A stretch of DNA of 64,000 bases from Gammaproteobacteria bacterium RIFCSPHIGHO2_12_FULL_63_22 (GTDB lineage Bacteria; Pseudomonadota; Gammaproteobacteria; Xanthomonadales; Xanthomonadaceae), in contig MGYJ01000067.1 of assembly GCA_001801685.1 (NCBI GenBank), positions 37,164 through 101,163 of the forward strand. The letters run 5' to 3'. The notes under the pieces are model-generated. The model saw nothing but the letters and a program-made list of their open reading frames with translations, had not been told where the DNA came from and did not search any database. Made by a program: the position numbers and the translations under genes. Of the stretch, positions 36,135-45,322 are shown in pieces. The stretch's first letter is position 1; each line of letters starts with the position of its first letter.

Positions 36135-37754
36135 CTATTGGACGCGCTTGTAGGGACTGTAGCCGGCCTTGGCCGAGATATCGGGCCCGAGCACCAGCAC
36201 GGATTCAGCCGGCACGGTAACCGTGATGGTCGACGAAACCAGCGGCACCTGCGCGGCATCGGGATCCAACAAGTTCGACAACCTGGACATGTTCATGAAC
36301 TTGGAGTCGGGAATCAGCACGACCTCGGTAACGGGCTTGTCCGACGGATTGGCCAGCACCAGCACGGCATCGCGCAAGCGGTCGGTATATCTCTCGAATG
36401 CCAGCAACTGGCTGGACTCGATGCGGCGGATATCACCGACGCGCAATGCGCGGTATTGCTTGCGCAGCTGGATCAACTGCCGCGTCCAGGCCAGCGCGGC
36501 GTTGTCGTCCTTCACAAGGTCCCAGCGCATCGGTGCGCGCATTTCCGGATCGCCAGCACCAACCATGCCCAGCTCCGATCCGTAGTAGAGGTTGGGCGAA
36601 CCGGGCAGCGTGAACTGCAGCACCTGCGCCAGCCGCCGTTGTGATGGCGCGGGCAAGGTAGTGGCGATGCGATGGGTGTCGTGGTTGTCGAGCATCAGCC
36701 AGGACTTGAGCATGTTGTCGATGCCGGCATCGCTGACCAGGCGTTCGATCATGCGCTGGCCGGTCTGCACGTCTATCTCGCGGCGCGCGATGCGAAGGAT
36801 CAGTTCGCGCAGGGTGAAGCTCATCACCGCATCCACATGCGGAAACCATTCCTTCGGATAGTTGGCGATTTCTCCCACGACCAGCGAGCCGGGTTTCCTC
36901 GCATGCGCGGCGCGGGTCAATTCACCCAGATAGGCGAAGCCGATGTCGTAGGCAACGTCCAGGCGCCAGCCGTCCACGCCCTGCGCGAGGTAGCCCTGCA
37001 CGACCGAGTCGGGCTTGCCGTAGATATAGTCGCGCACCACTGGATTTTCCAGATTCAACTCGACCAGGTTTTCCGCGTCCATCCAGATCCGCGCACCGCC
37101 TGGAAAATCGGCGCCCCAGACGAACCAGTCACGATAGGCGCTGGTCGGGTTGGCCTGGGCCTCGAGAAAGATCGGCGAATTGCGGCCCATGTGGTTGAAC
37201 ACGCCGTCCAGCACGACCTTCATGCCCTTGGCATGCGCGCTGTCGACCAGCGCCTGCATGTCGGCGCGTGTGCCGAATTCCGGCGATATTTCCTTGAAGT
37301 CGACCGCGTCGTACTTGTGGTTGGTGTAGGCCAGGTGCACGGGATTGACGTAGAGCACGTCGGCGCCCAGCCCCTGGATGTAATCGAGCTTGCCCAGCGT
37401 GCTGCGCAAGTCGCCGCCCCAGAAATCTATCTCGTGGCTCCACAATTTCGCGTCGGCAAGGTAAGTGCCGCGGGTCGGCACTTCGTCCCAACGGCGCAGG
37501 ACCTTTGGCGAGGGATACAGGTGGCGCTTGGTTTCGATCGACGCCGACGGCGCGAAACGGTCGACCAGCACCTGGTAGACGATGGCACCGTTGCGCCAGT
37601 CGCCCTCGCGTTTTTCATAGCGGCCGGCGACGGCGCGATCGCTGTCGTTGGCATAGCTTTCGGCCGAGGCCGGACGGGCGCTCGATGCCGCCAGGCTGGC
37701 GGCGGGAATCGCGGCGGCCAGGAGCAGTGACGCAATCATTTTCATCGAAGACAT
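36135..37754 (-). CDS. Exported GH13 alpha-amylase family enzyme
   Basis: A 539-residue enzyme with a signal peptide (MKMIASLLLAAAIPAASLAA). GH13 motifs: VVLDGVFNHMG (region I), GWRLDVAYDIG (II), VVGEIANYP (III) and LMLDNHDTHR (IV). The region around WRNGAIVYQVLVDRFAP is typical of cyclomaltodextrinase/neopullulanase-like barrels, here without their N-terminal dimerisation domain. The ATG at 37754 has AGGAG 5 bases upstream and is preferred over an earlier in-frame start at 37781. It lies 34 bases after malG and 7 bases before the MFS gene. It should hydrolyse maltodextrins in the periplasm. Confidence 0.9.
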   Translation of the reverse strand: MSSMKMIASLLLAAAIPAASLAASSARPASAESYANDSDRAVAGRYEKREGDWRNGAIVYQVLVDRFAPSASIETKRHLYPSPKVLRRWDEVPTRGTYLADAKLWSHEIDFWGGDLRSTLGKLDYIQGLGADVLYVNPVHLAYTNHKYDAVDFKEISPEFGTRADMQALVDSAHAKGMKVVLDGVFNHMGRNSPIFLEAQANPTSAYRDWFVWGADFPGGARIWMDAENLVELNLENPVVRDYIYGKPDSVVQGYLAQGVDGWRLDVAYDIGFAYLGELTRAAHARKPGSLVVGEIANYPKEWFPHVDAVMSFTLRELILRIARREIDVQTGQRMIERLVSDAGIDNMLKSWLMLDNHDTHRIATTLPAPSQRRLAQVLQFTLPGSPNLYYGSELGMVGAGDPEMRAPMRWDLVKDDNAALAWTRQLIQLRKQYRALRVGDIRRIESSQLLAFERYTDRLRDAVLVLANPSDKPVTEVVLIPDSKFMNMSRLSNLLDPDAAQVPLVSSTITVTVPAESVLVLGPDISAKAGYSPYKRVQ

Positions 37755-37788
37755 GGGTGCTCCTGCCTGATCCTGGGCCATGCCGCGC

Positions 37789-38679
37789 TCAGCCCTTTAC
37801 GCCGCCTGCGGTAAGGCCGGAAACGATCCAGCGCTGCGCCGCCAGGAATACCAGCGTGATCGGCAAACCCGACAGCACGGCCGCCGCCGCGAAATCGCCC
37901 CACAGGTATTTCTGTTCGTACAGGTAGTACTTCGAACCCACGGCGAGGGTGAGGTTGTTCTCCTCGCGCAGCAGCACGGAAGCCACCGGATATTCGATGA
38001 TCGTGCCGATGAAGGCGAGCAGGAATACCACCATCAGGATCGGCACCGCCATCGGCAGCAACACGTGCCGGAACGCCTGCCAATGGGTGGCGCCATCGAC
38101 CTTGGCGCATTCCTCGATCTCGACCGGGATGGTTTCGAAATAACCGCGGATCGTCCAGATATGCATGGCCACGCCGCCGAGGTAGGCCAGGATCAATCCT
38201 GCATGGGTTTCGATGCCGAGCCACGGCACGTACGCGCCGATGGTGTCGAAAATCGCATAGATGGCAACGAGTGCAAGTACTGCGGGGAACATCTGCAACA
38301 ACAACATTGAATTGAGGATGCCGGCCTTGAAGCGGAAACGCAGCCGCGCGAATGCATACGCGGCGGTGGTCGAGATGGCGACGATCAGCAAGGCCGAGAT
38401 GCCGGCGATCTTGATCGAGTTGAACAACCAGCGCAGCACCGGGAACGGCGGGACGACCAGGCTGCCGTCGGCGCCTTGGTAGGAGATGCCGAGCGCCAGC
38501 TTCCAGTGTTCCAGGCTGATGGTGTCGGGAATGAGCGAGCCGGTGGAAAAATTGCCCGGTCGCAGCGAAATCGACACCACGGCCAACAGCGGGAAGATGG
38601 TGATCGCAATCAGCGCGATCAATCCAATATGCGCGGCAATCAGCCGCCAGCGCTGGCTGCGTCCGGTAACGATGGCCAT
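37789..38679 (-). CDS. malG: Maltose/maltodextrin ABC transporter permease MalG
   Basis: A 296-residue inner-membrane subunit with six helices and the EAA loop [25 protein letters not shown], close to E. coli MalG in length and layout. It forms the translocation channel with MalF, powered by MalK. It starts 12 bases after the malF stop. Confidence 0.94.
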   Translation of the reverse strand: MAIVTGRSQRWRLIAAHIGLIALIAITIFPLLAVVSISLRPGNFSTGSLIPDTISLEHWKLALGISYQGADGSLVVPPFPVLRWLFNSIKIAGISALLIVAISTTAAYAFARLRFRFKAGILNSMLLLQMFPAVLALVAIYAIFDTIGAYVPWLGIETHAGLILAYLGGVAMHIWTIRGYFETIPVEIEECAKVDGATHWQAFRHVLLPMAVPILMVVFLLAFIGTIIEYPVASVLLREENNLTLAVGSKYYLYEQKYLWGDFAAAAVLSGLPITLVFLAAQRWIVSGLTAGGVKG

Positions 38680-38691
38680 GTCAGCGAGCCC

Positions 38692-40260
38692 TCACTTCAA
38701 GTCCTGGTTGACGCGCGCGATCTTCAGGTGTGCCAGCGACAGCAGCGCGACCATGAAGAAGATCATCGTGGATATGGCCGCGGCCAGGCCGAAGTTCTGG
38801 CCTGAATCCTGGAAGGCGATGCGATAGGTGTAGGACACCAGGATGTCGGTGGTGCCGGCGGGAATCTTGGTGTTGAGGAAATCGGGCCGGCCGTTGGTCA
38901 GCAGCGCGATCAGCACGAAGTTGTTGAAGTTGTAGGCGAAGGCCGAGATCAGCAGGGGCATCAGCGGCTTGACGATAAGTGGCGCGGTGATCTTGAAGAA
39001 ATTGGTGAGCGGTTTGGCGCCGGCGATGGCCGAGGCCTCGTACAGGTCGGCGGGGATGGCCTTGATCAGGCCCGCGCACAAAACCATGATGAAGGGATAG
39101 CCCAGCCAGGTATTGACGGTCAGGATCATCACCTTGGCCAGCAACGGATCGGCGAACCACGCCGGCTTGATGCCGAACAGCGCATCAAGGATCGCGTTGA
39201 TCTCGCCGAAGTTCTGGTTGAAAAGTCCCTTGAAGACCAGGATGGATATGAAGCCCGGCACGGCGTAGGGCAGGAACAGCAAAGTGCGGTACAGCGTGCG
39301 GAAACGCAGCGCCTCCCAGTTCAGGACCACCGCCAGCGTCATGCCGATGATCAGCGAAAAAACCACCGTCAGGGTCGCGAAGACCAGCGTCCAGGCGAAG
39401 ATGGAAAGGAAAGGCCCGCGGAAGTCCGGGTCGGAGAACATGCGCACGAAATTCGCGAAACCGACATTGACCTTGAAGCCGGGCTGCAACTGCGCGCCGT
39501 CCGGGGTTTCGAAGAAGCCGGTCTTCATGTTGGGCGAATAGGTCTCGCCCGTGCCGGCGCGGGTGATGGAGCCGTCGGCGTTGGCCTTCCAAACCGCATT
39601 CAGCGGCCCGAACTCGCGCACGCCGGCATAACTGAGCAGGCGGCCGTCGGGCAGCTTGAGCTTGATCTGCATCAGCACGTCGCGATGCCGCAAGACATCC
39701 TTCAGCGGCAGCGGCTCGTTGATGTGGAAACTGGCTCTTTCCAGCGGCAGCATTTCGGTCTGTTCGGGCGGGCTGGCGGCGCGCAGGGCCAGCGGCGTGG
39801 ACAGCAGGCTCTGTGCCCGCAGCCGCGCGAGTTTTTCCGGATCGGCCTCGTCTTCGGGTTCGTGCAGCGGCGTCAGGACGATGCGGAACTCATCGCCATC
39901 GGCATGCAGGGTGTAGCCCAGTGTCTGCGCTTCGTCGGGCAGGGTTTGTTCGAGCAGGTAGGCGCGCGCACGATCCTGGCTCAGCAAATTGTTCGACGAA
40001 TAATTGGTGAAGCCGATCTGCACGGTGTACAGCAGCGGAAAGGCCACGAACAAGGCCATGCCTGCCAGGCCGGGAAACAGGTAGCGATAGGCGAAGGCGA
40101 CGTTCGACAGGTAGATGTAGAAACCCACCGACACCATGGCCAGCACCGCCAGCGCCCAGAACGGATGGCCGGTCAGGTAGATGTTGAACACCAGGAACAG
40201 GAAGGCCAACGCCATCGCCAGCACCAGCGGCCACTTCAGCAGTCTGCCCAGCGCGGTCAT
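38692..40260 (-). CDS. malF: Maltose/maltodextrin ABC transporter permease MalF
   Basis: A 522-residue permease. Like E. coli MalF (514 residues) it has extra N-terminal helices and a large periplasmic P2-type loop between roughly residues 90 and 280 (SQDRARAYLLEQTLPDEA onward, cut here), followed by the conserved core with EAA loop EASAIAGAKPLTNFFKITAPL. The big loop, which contacts MalE, sets it apart from the shorter MalF-type permease at 5537-6421. The ATG at 40260 is chosen because it gives the family N-terminus and lies 10 bases after the malE stop; earlier in-frame starts lie inside malE. Confidence 0.95.
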   Translation of the reverse strand: MTALGRLLKWPLVLAMALAFLFLVFNIYLTGHPFWALAVLAMVSVGFYIYLSNVAFAYRYLFPGLAGMALFVAFPLLYTVQIGFTNYSSNNLLSQDRARAYLLEQTLPDEAQTLGYTLHADGDEFRIVLTPLHEPEDEADPEKLARLRAQSLLSTPLALRAASPPEQTEMLPLERASFHINEPLPLKDVLRHRDVLMQIKLKLPDGRLLSYAGVREFGPLNAVWKANADGSITRAGTGETYSPNMKTGFFETPDGAQLQPGFKVNVGFANFVRMFSDPDFRGPFLSIFAWTLVFATLTVVFSLIIGMTLAVVLNWEALRFRTLYRTLLFLPYAVPGFISILVFKGLFNQNFGEINAILDALFGIKPAWFADPLLAKVMILTVNTWLGYPFIMVLCAGLIKAIPADLYEASAIAGAKPLTNFFKITAPLIVKPLMPLLISAFAYNFNNFVLIALLTNGRPDFLNTKIPAGTTDILVSYTYRIAFQDSGQNFGLAAAISTMIFFMVALLSLAHLKIARVNQDLK

Positions 40261-40270
40261 GCGTGCCTGC

Positions 40271-41479
40271 TCATTTGGTCTTGATCCGCGCGGCCGCGCC
40301 ATCCAGCGCGGCCTTGGGTGACTGGCGGCCGTTGGTGATGGCTTCCAGCGCCGCATCCATCGCGGTGAAGAACTTGCCGGTTTCTGGAATATTCGGAATC
40401 GGTTCGCCGAGGCGGGCGTTCTCCATGGTCGCGCTGATGTTCGGGTCGGTGGCCAGCTCGGTGAAGAAGGCCTTGTTCGCCGGTGTGCCCAATGGCACGT
40501 CGGCATTGATGGTCTTGAGGCTTTCCACCCGCAGCAGGTGGTTCTCGATGAATTCGCGGGCGATGTCCTTGACCTTGCTGGGCGCGGCGATCATGCAACC
40601 GAGCACGCCGACGAAGGGCTTGGCGGTCTTGCCGTTCACGCTGGGAATCGGCGCGACGCCAAAATCGATCCCGCTGCGCTTGGCGTTGTCCCAGGCCCAG
40701 GGGCCGGAAATCATCATCGCCACTTCGCCGCGACTGAAGCCGCTTTCCATTTCCGCGTAACCGGCACCCTTGGGCATCGTTCCGCCCTTCACCATGCGCG
40801 ACAACACTTCGGCCGCCGCGACAGCGCCTGGCGTGTTGACGCCGATATCGCGCACGTTCAAGTCACCCTTGTCGTTGCGACCGAAGATATAGCCGCCCGA
40901 ACCCGCCAGCATCGGCCAGGTGAAGAAGCTCTTGTTGTAGTCCCAGAGGATCGCCTTCTTTCCCTGCGCGGCGAAGGCGCGATCCATCTCGATAACTTGC
41001 TCGAAGGATGCCGGCGGCGTGGGCACCAGCTTCTTGTTGTAGATCAGGCCGATCGATTCGATGGCGAGTGGATAGCCCCAGGTCTGGCCCTGGTACTGGA
41101 AGGCCTTCCAGGCCGAGGCATCGATTTCATTGCGCAGTTTTTGGCGCGGCCGGATCGGCACGATCAGGCCCGATCGCGCCCACTCGCCAGCCCGGTCGTG
41201 CGGCCAGCAAAAAACATCGGGACCCTTGCCGGCGCCGCTCGACGACTGGAATTTGTCGGGCGCACCTTCTGGATGCTGCACGGTAACCTTCACGCCTGAT
41301 TCGCGCTCGAAGGCATCGCCCACTTTCTGCAGTCCGTTGTAGCCTTTGTCACCGTTGATCCAGACCAGCAACTTCAGGTCCCCGGCCTGCACGATCGGCG
41401 CGATCGCCAGGCCGATTGCGCCGAGCAGCGCGATCAATCGCGCACGAGGCAGGGACGCAAGGCGAGCCGCTTGATTCAC
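40271..41479 (-). CDS. malE: Maltose/maltodextrin-binding protein MalE
   Basis: A 402-residue periplasmic binding protein with a signal peptide ending near IVQAG. The mature start, LKLLVWINGDKGYNGLQKVG, and GPDVFCWPHDRAGEWARSGL closely track E. coli MalE, including the ligand-stacking tryptophan region. It delivers maltose and maltodextrins to MalFG. It starts at a GTG that overlaps the malK stop (GTGA), which fixes the start. No lipobox is present, unlike the binding protein of region A. Confidence 0.96.
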   Translation of the reverse strand: MNQAARLASLPRARLIALLGAIGLAIAPIVQAGDLKLLVWINGDKGYNGLQKVGDAFERESGVKVTVQHPEGAPDKFQSSSGAGKGPDVFCWPHDRAGEWARSGLIVPIRPRQKLRNEIDASAWKAFQYQGQTWGYPLAIESIGLIYNKKLVPTPPASFEQVIEMDRAFAAQGKKAILWDYNKSFFTWPMLAGSGGYIFGRNDKGDLNVRDIGVNTPGAVAAAEVLSRMVKGGTMPKGAGYAEMESGFSRGEVAMMISGPWAWDNAKRSGIDFGVAPIPSVNGKTAKPFVGVLGCMIAAPSKVKDIAREFIENHLLRVESLKTINADVPLGTPANKAFFTELATDPNISATMENARLGEPIPNIPETGKFFTAMDAALEAITNGRQSPKAALDGAAARIKTK

Positions 41480-42597
41480 GCGGCAGCACCCGTCGGCACG
41501 GCGGCGGCGCGACGGCGCGCGAACGCCTTGCCATTGGCATCGAACAGATAGCAGTCGCGCGCGGCGATGCCGAGCGCCAGCACCTGGCCATCGCGCACCC
41601 GCGACTGGCCGCTGAGCGTGCAGGTCAAGGCTTCCTCGACGCCGGGCATCGTGCAGTAGGCCTGGGTCGAGCTGCCAAGTGATTCGACGAAGGTGACGGT
41701 GACCGACATCAGGTTGGGGCCGGCCTCGACGCGAAGGTGTTCCGGGCGCACGCCCAGCGTCACTTCATCGCCGATCTTTCCGGCCGACGCATCCACGTCG
41801 CAGTGGATCACTTCGCCTGAGCCCAGTTGCACGTTGGCGCCCTGCGCGGAGATTTCGGTGAGGCGACCGGGGATGAAGTTCATGCGCGGCGAGCCGATGA
41901 AGCCGGCGACGAAAAGGTTGTCGGGGTGTTCGTAGAGTTCGAGCGGTGAACCGACTTGTTCAATGCGGCCCGCATTCAATACGACGATGCGATCGGCCAG
42001 GGTCATGGCTTCGACCTGGTCATGCGTTACATAGACCATCGTGGTCTTGAGGTCTTCGTGCAGCTTGGCGAACTCGTAGCGCATGCGCACGCGCAAGGCG
42101 GTGTCGAGGTTCGACAGAGGTTCGTCGAACAGGAAAACCTCGGGCTTGCGCACGATGGCGCGGCCAATGGCGACACGCTGTCGCTGGCCGCCGGACAAAT
42201 CCTTGGGCTTGCGCTCGAGCAGGTGGTCGATGTGCAGCAATTTCGCCGCCTGCTGCACTTCGCGATCGATCTGGTCCTTCGGCACCTTGGCCAGCTTCAA
42301 GCCAAAGGCCATGTTGTCGTAGAGGTTCATGTGCGGGTACAACGCGTAGCTCTGGAACACCATCGCGATGCCGCGCTCGGCCGGGGGCACGTCGTTGACC
42401 CGACGCCCGCCGATGGTCAGTGCCCCGGCGCTGATGTCTTCCAGGCCGGCGATGACCCGCAGCAGGGTGGACTTGCCGCAGCCCGAAGGCCCGACGAAGA
42501 CCATGAACTCGCCGTCCCGGATCTGCAGGTCAACCCCATGCAGGATGCGAACATCACCGAAATCCTTGACGATTCCGGACAAGCCTACGTCTGCCAT
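41476..42597 (-). CDS. malK: Maltose/maltodextrin ABC transporter ATPase MalK
   Basis: A 373-residue ATPase (E. coli MalK has 371). Walker [10 protein letters not shown], signature LSGGQRQRVAIGRA, Walker B VFLFDEPLSNLD, H-loop VYVTHDQVEAM, and a C-terminal TOBE regulatory domain (VTLGVRPEHLRV). The ATG at 42597 has GGAGGGG 5 bases upstream and is preferred over an earlier in-frame start at 42669. It is the first gene of the malK-malE-malF-malG-GH13-MFS-GH13 operon and diverges from glgP over 229 bp carrying two HexR-like palindromes. Confidence 0.95.
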   Translation of the reverse strand: MADVGLSGIVKDFGDVRILHGVDLQIRDGEFMVFVGPSGCGKSTLLRVIAGLEDISAGALTIGGRRVNDVPPAERGIAMVFQSYALYPHMNLYDNMAFGLKLAKVPKDQIDREVQQAAKLLHIDHLLERKPKDLSGGQRQRVAIGRAIVRKPEVFLFDEPLSNLDTALRVRMRYEFAKLHEDLKTTMVYVTHDQVEAMTLADRIVVLNAGRIEQVGSPLELYEHPDNLFVAGFIGSPRMNFIPGRLTEISAQGANVQLGSGEVIHCDVDASAGKIGDEVTLGVRPEHLRVEAGPNLMSVTVTFVESLGSSTQAYCTMPGVEEALTCTLSGQSRVRDGQVLALGIAARDCYLFDANGKAFARRRAAAVPTGAAA

Positions 42598-42623
42598 GTC
42601 ACCCCTCCGTGCCGCAGCGTCAT

Positions 42624-42636
42624 GTAGTTTAACGAC
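42624..42636. promoter_or_regulatory. HexR-like palindrome GTAGTTTAACGAC before malK
   Basis: Matches GTAGTTTAACTAC at 12 of 13 positions and is flanked to give TGTAGTTTAACGACA. It lies 27 bp before the malK start in the 229-bp malK/glgP divergent region. A second copy lies 97 bp away. Confidence 0.68.
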
Positions 42637-42720
42637 ATCCGACCGGGGATGGCTGCTGCAATCGCACAATTGCTAGGCCTTGCTACCATTGGATAAGATC
42701 AGCTTTGTGAACCCCGGCTC

Positions 42721-42733
42721 GTAATTTAACTAC
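42721..42733. promoter_or_regulatory. HexR-like palindrome GTAATTTAACTAC before glgP
   Basis: Matches GTAGTTTAACTAC at 12 of 13 positions; the A at position 4 of the palindrome brings it nearer the HexR consensus. It lies 94 bp before the glgP start. Just upstream, TTGCTA (42670) and GATAAG (42692) with a 16-bp spacer could be a weak plus-strand promoter. Confidence 0.68.
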
Positions 42734-42826
42734 ATCCAGCTGCCTGTTCGGGGATAATCTGCCGACCCTGCCCTCCGTGCCCTGCCCGGCCGGCAGTCCA
42801 CTCCTTCCAGAGTAAATGCCCCAGCC

Positions 42827-45280
42827 GTGAACGCCAACACAAGTTCCAAGCCGCCGATCGCCCCCGACGAAGCCCTGGCCGATGCCTTTGCCAAGGCCTT
42901 CCGGGACGAATTGAGCCAGTCCAGCCGGGGCGCCAGCCGCGAGGCCTGCCTGCGCGCTGCCGCGACCGCCTGCCGGGGATTGCTGGGTGAACGCTGGGCC
43001 CGGACCCAGGCAGCAGACCGCCAGCGGCTGGATGAAGGCGCGACCCGCCGCGTGCACTACCTTTCAATGGAGTTCCTGATGGGCCGCGCGCTGGGCAATG
43101 CCCTGGCCGCGCTGGGCCTGGCCGGCGACCTGCAAAAGGCGCTCGCGCCAACCGGACAGGACTTGGGCGGCGTGCTGGAACGCGAACCCGACGCCGCGCT
43201 GGGCAATGGCGGACTGGGTCGTCTGGCGGCCTGCTTCCTGGACTCGTTCGCCGAACTCGACGTGCCCTCCTTCGGCTACGGGCTTCGCTATCGCTACGGC
43301 ATGTTTGCCCAGCAGATCCAGGACGGCCGACAAGTTGAAGTACCCGACGCATGGATGCAGGCCGGCGCTTGCTGGGACGTGCCGCGACCGGAACTTTCCT
43401 ATCCGGTCGGTTTTGGCGGCCGGGTGCTGACCGAGGGTGGCGCGCGGCGCTGGATTCCGGGCGAGCGGATGGTGGCCGAGGCTTTTGATTTCATCGTGCC
43501 CGCACACCAGGGCGAACACGTGTCCACGCTGCGCCAATGGCAGGCGCGCGCCGAGGACCCGATCGACTTCGCGGCCTTCTCGCGCGGCGACCATGCGCAG
43601 GCAGCGCGCCTGCAGGTGCAGGCCGATGCGCTGAACTGGGTCTTATACCCGGACGACAGCAGCCAGGCCGGCCGCGAACTGCGCCTGAAACAGGAAGCCT
43701 TCCTGGTCAGCGCCTCGCTGCAGGACCTGATTGCGCGACACATCCACGAACACGGCAACCTGCACCAGCTCGGCCGTCGCAACGCCATCCACCTCAACGA
43801 CACGCATCCGGCGCTAGCGCCTGCGGAGTTGATGCGCCTGCTGACCGACGTGCATGGGCTGGCCTGGGACGACGCCTGGACCATCACCCGCCAGGCGATG
43901 TCGTACACCAACCACACGCTGATGCCCGAAGCGCTCGAGACCTGGCCGCTGCGCCTGTTCGAGGACTTGCTGCCGCGCCACCTTGAAATCATCTACGAGA
44001 TCAACCATCGCTTCCTGGCCGATGTCGCGAAGCGATTCCCGGGCGACGACGCGCTGTTGTCCCGCGTGTCGCTGATCGATGAAAAAGGCGAGCGTCGCGT
44101 GCGCATGGCGGCGCTGGCGATCGTGGCTTCGCACAAGGTCAACGGTGTGTCGGCGCTGCATTCGAATTTGATGGTCGAGACGATCTTTTCCGATTTCGCA
44201 AAACTCTTTCCCGACCGCTTCATCAACGTGACCAATGGCGTGACGCCGAGGCGCTGGCTGATGCAGGCCAATCCGGGCCTGTCGTCCTTGCTCGATTCGC
44301 GCATCGGCGACGGCTGGCGTCGCGACCTCGGCGAATTGTCGAAGCTCGCACCCATGGCCGCCGACCCGGTGCTGGGCGCGCAGTTCCTGGCGACGAAGCG
44401 ACACAACAAGGTGCAGCTGGCCGAACTGATCCGTCGTGAACTCGGCATCGCCGTGGACCCCGACAGCCTGTTCGACGTGCAGGTAAAACGCATCCACGAA
44501 TACAAGCGGCAGCTGCTGAACCTGCTGCACGTGGTCGCGCGCTACCACGCCATCATCGACAAGCCGGGCGCACCGGTGGTGCCGCGCACGGTGATCCTGT
44601 CGGGCAAGGCGGCGTCCGCCTATCACTCGGCGAAACTCATCATCCAGCTGGCGCACGACATCGCGCGCGTGGTGAATTCCGACCCACGCGTGGCCGGCCG
44701 ACTCAAGCTGGTGTTCTTGCCCAATTATTCGGTGAGCCTGGCCGAAGCGATCATCCCGGCGGCGGATTTGAGCGAGCAGATTTCAACGGCGGGCACCGAA
44801 GCGTCGGGCACCGGCAACATGAAGTTCGGAATGAACGGCGCGCTGACGATCGGCACCTGGGACGGCGCGAACATCGAGATGGCGCAGGCCATGGGCGAAC
44901 AGAACATGTTCGTGTTCGGCCTGTCCACCGAACAGGTGAGCGAGGTGAAGGCCCTTGGCTATGACCCGCGCCTGCACGTGGAAGAAAACCGAAGCCTGAT
45001 GCGGGTGATGGATGCCATCGCCGGCGGCCAGTTCTCGCGCGGCGACGAACGTCGTTATCGCCCCTTGACCGACGGTTTGCTCAACCAGGACAACTACCTG
45101 CTGATGGCGGACTTCGGCTCCTACCTGCAGGCCCAGTCAGACGTGGACGCCTTGTTCGCGCAGCCGGAAGCCTGGGCGACGCGCGCGCTGCTGAATATCG
45201 CGGCGATGGGCGAGTTTTCTGCGGACCAGACCATCGCGCGCTATCTTGCACAGGTCTGGCGCGTGCCGGCGGCCGGGTGA
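42827..45280 (+). CDS. glgP: Glycogen/maltodextrin phosphorylase
   Basis: An 817-residue GT35 phosphorylase that splits alpha-1,4-glucans with phosphate to glucose 1-phosphate in the cytoplasm. The pyridoxal-phosphate site reads EASGTGNMKFGMNGALTIGTWDG with the Schiff-base lysine at about K666; RVHYLSMEFLMGRALGNAL and GNGGLGRLAACFLDS are typical N-terminal stretches. It starts at GTG and heads an operon with glgB, glgX, malQ and four further genes. Whether it prefers glycogen or maltodextrin is not clear; being next to malQ and the mal operon, MalP would also be a fair name. Confidence 0.95.
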   Translation: MNANTSSKPPIAPDEALADAFAKAFRDELSQSSRGASREACLRAAATACRGLLGERWARTQAADRQRLDEGATRRVHYLSMEFLMGRALGNALAALGLAGDLQKALAPTGQDLGGVLEREPDAALGNGGLGRLAACFLDSFAELDVPSFGYGLRYRYGMFAQQIQDGRQVEVPDAWMQAGACWDVPRPELSYPVGFGGRVLTEGGARRWIPGERMVAEAFDFIVPAHQGEHVSTLRQWQARAEDPIDFAAFSRGDHAQAARLQVQADALNWVLYPDDSSQAGRELRLKQEAFLVSASLQDLIARHIHEHGNLHQLGRRNAIHLNDTHPALAPAELMRLLTDVHGLAWDDAWTITRQAMSYTNHTLMPEALETWPLRLFEDLLPRHLEIIYEINHRFLADVAKRFPGDDALLSRVSLIDEKGERRVRMAALAIVASHKVNGVSALHSNLMVETIFSDFAKLFPDRFINVTNGVTPRRWLMQANPGLSSLLDSRIGDGWRRDLGELSKLAPMAADPVLGAQFLATKRHNKVQLAELIRRELGIAVDPDSLFDVQVKRIHEYKRQLLNLLHVVARYHAIIDKPGAPVVPRTVILSGKAASAYHSAKLIIQLAHDIARVVNSDPRVAGRLKLVFLPNYSVSLAEAIIPAADLSEQISTAGTEASGTGNMKFGMNGALTIGTWDGANIEMAQAMGEQNMFVFGLSTEQVSEVKALGYDPRLHVEENRSLMRVMDAIAGGQFSRGDERRYRPLTDGLLNQDNYLLMADFGSYLQAQSDVDALFAQPEAWATRALLNIAAMGEFSADQTIARYLAQVWRVPAAG

Positions 45281-45322
45281 GTCGATCCGGCCCCGCGGTC
45301 GGCGCCCCATCGGAGACTGCGC

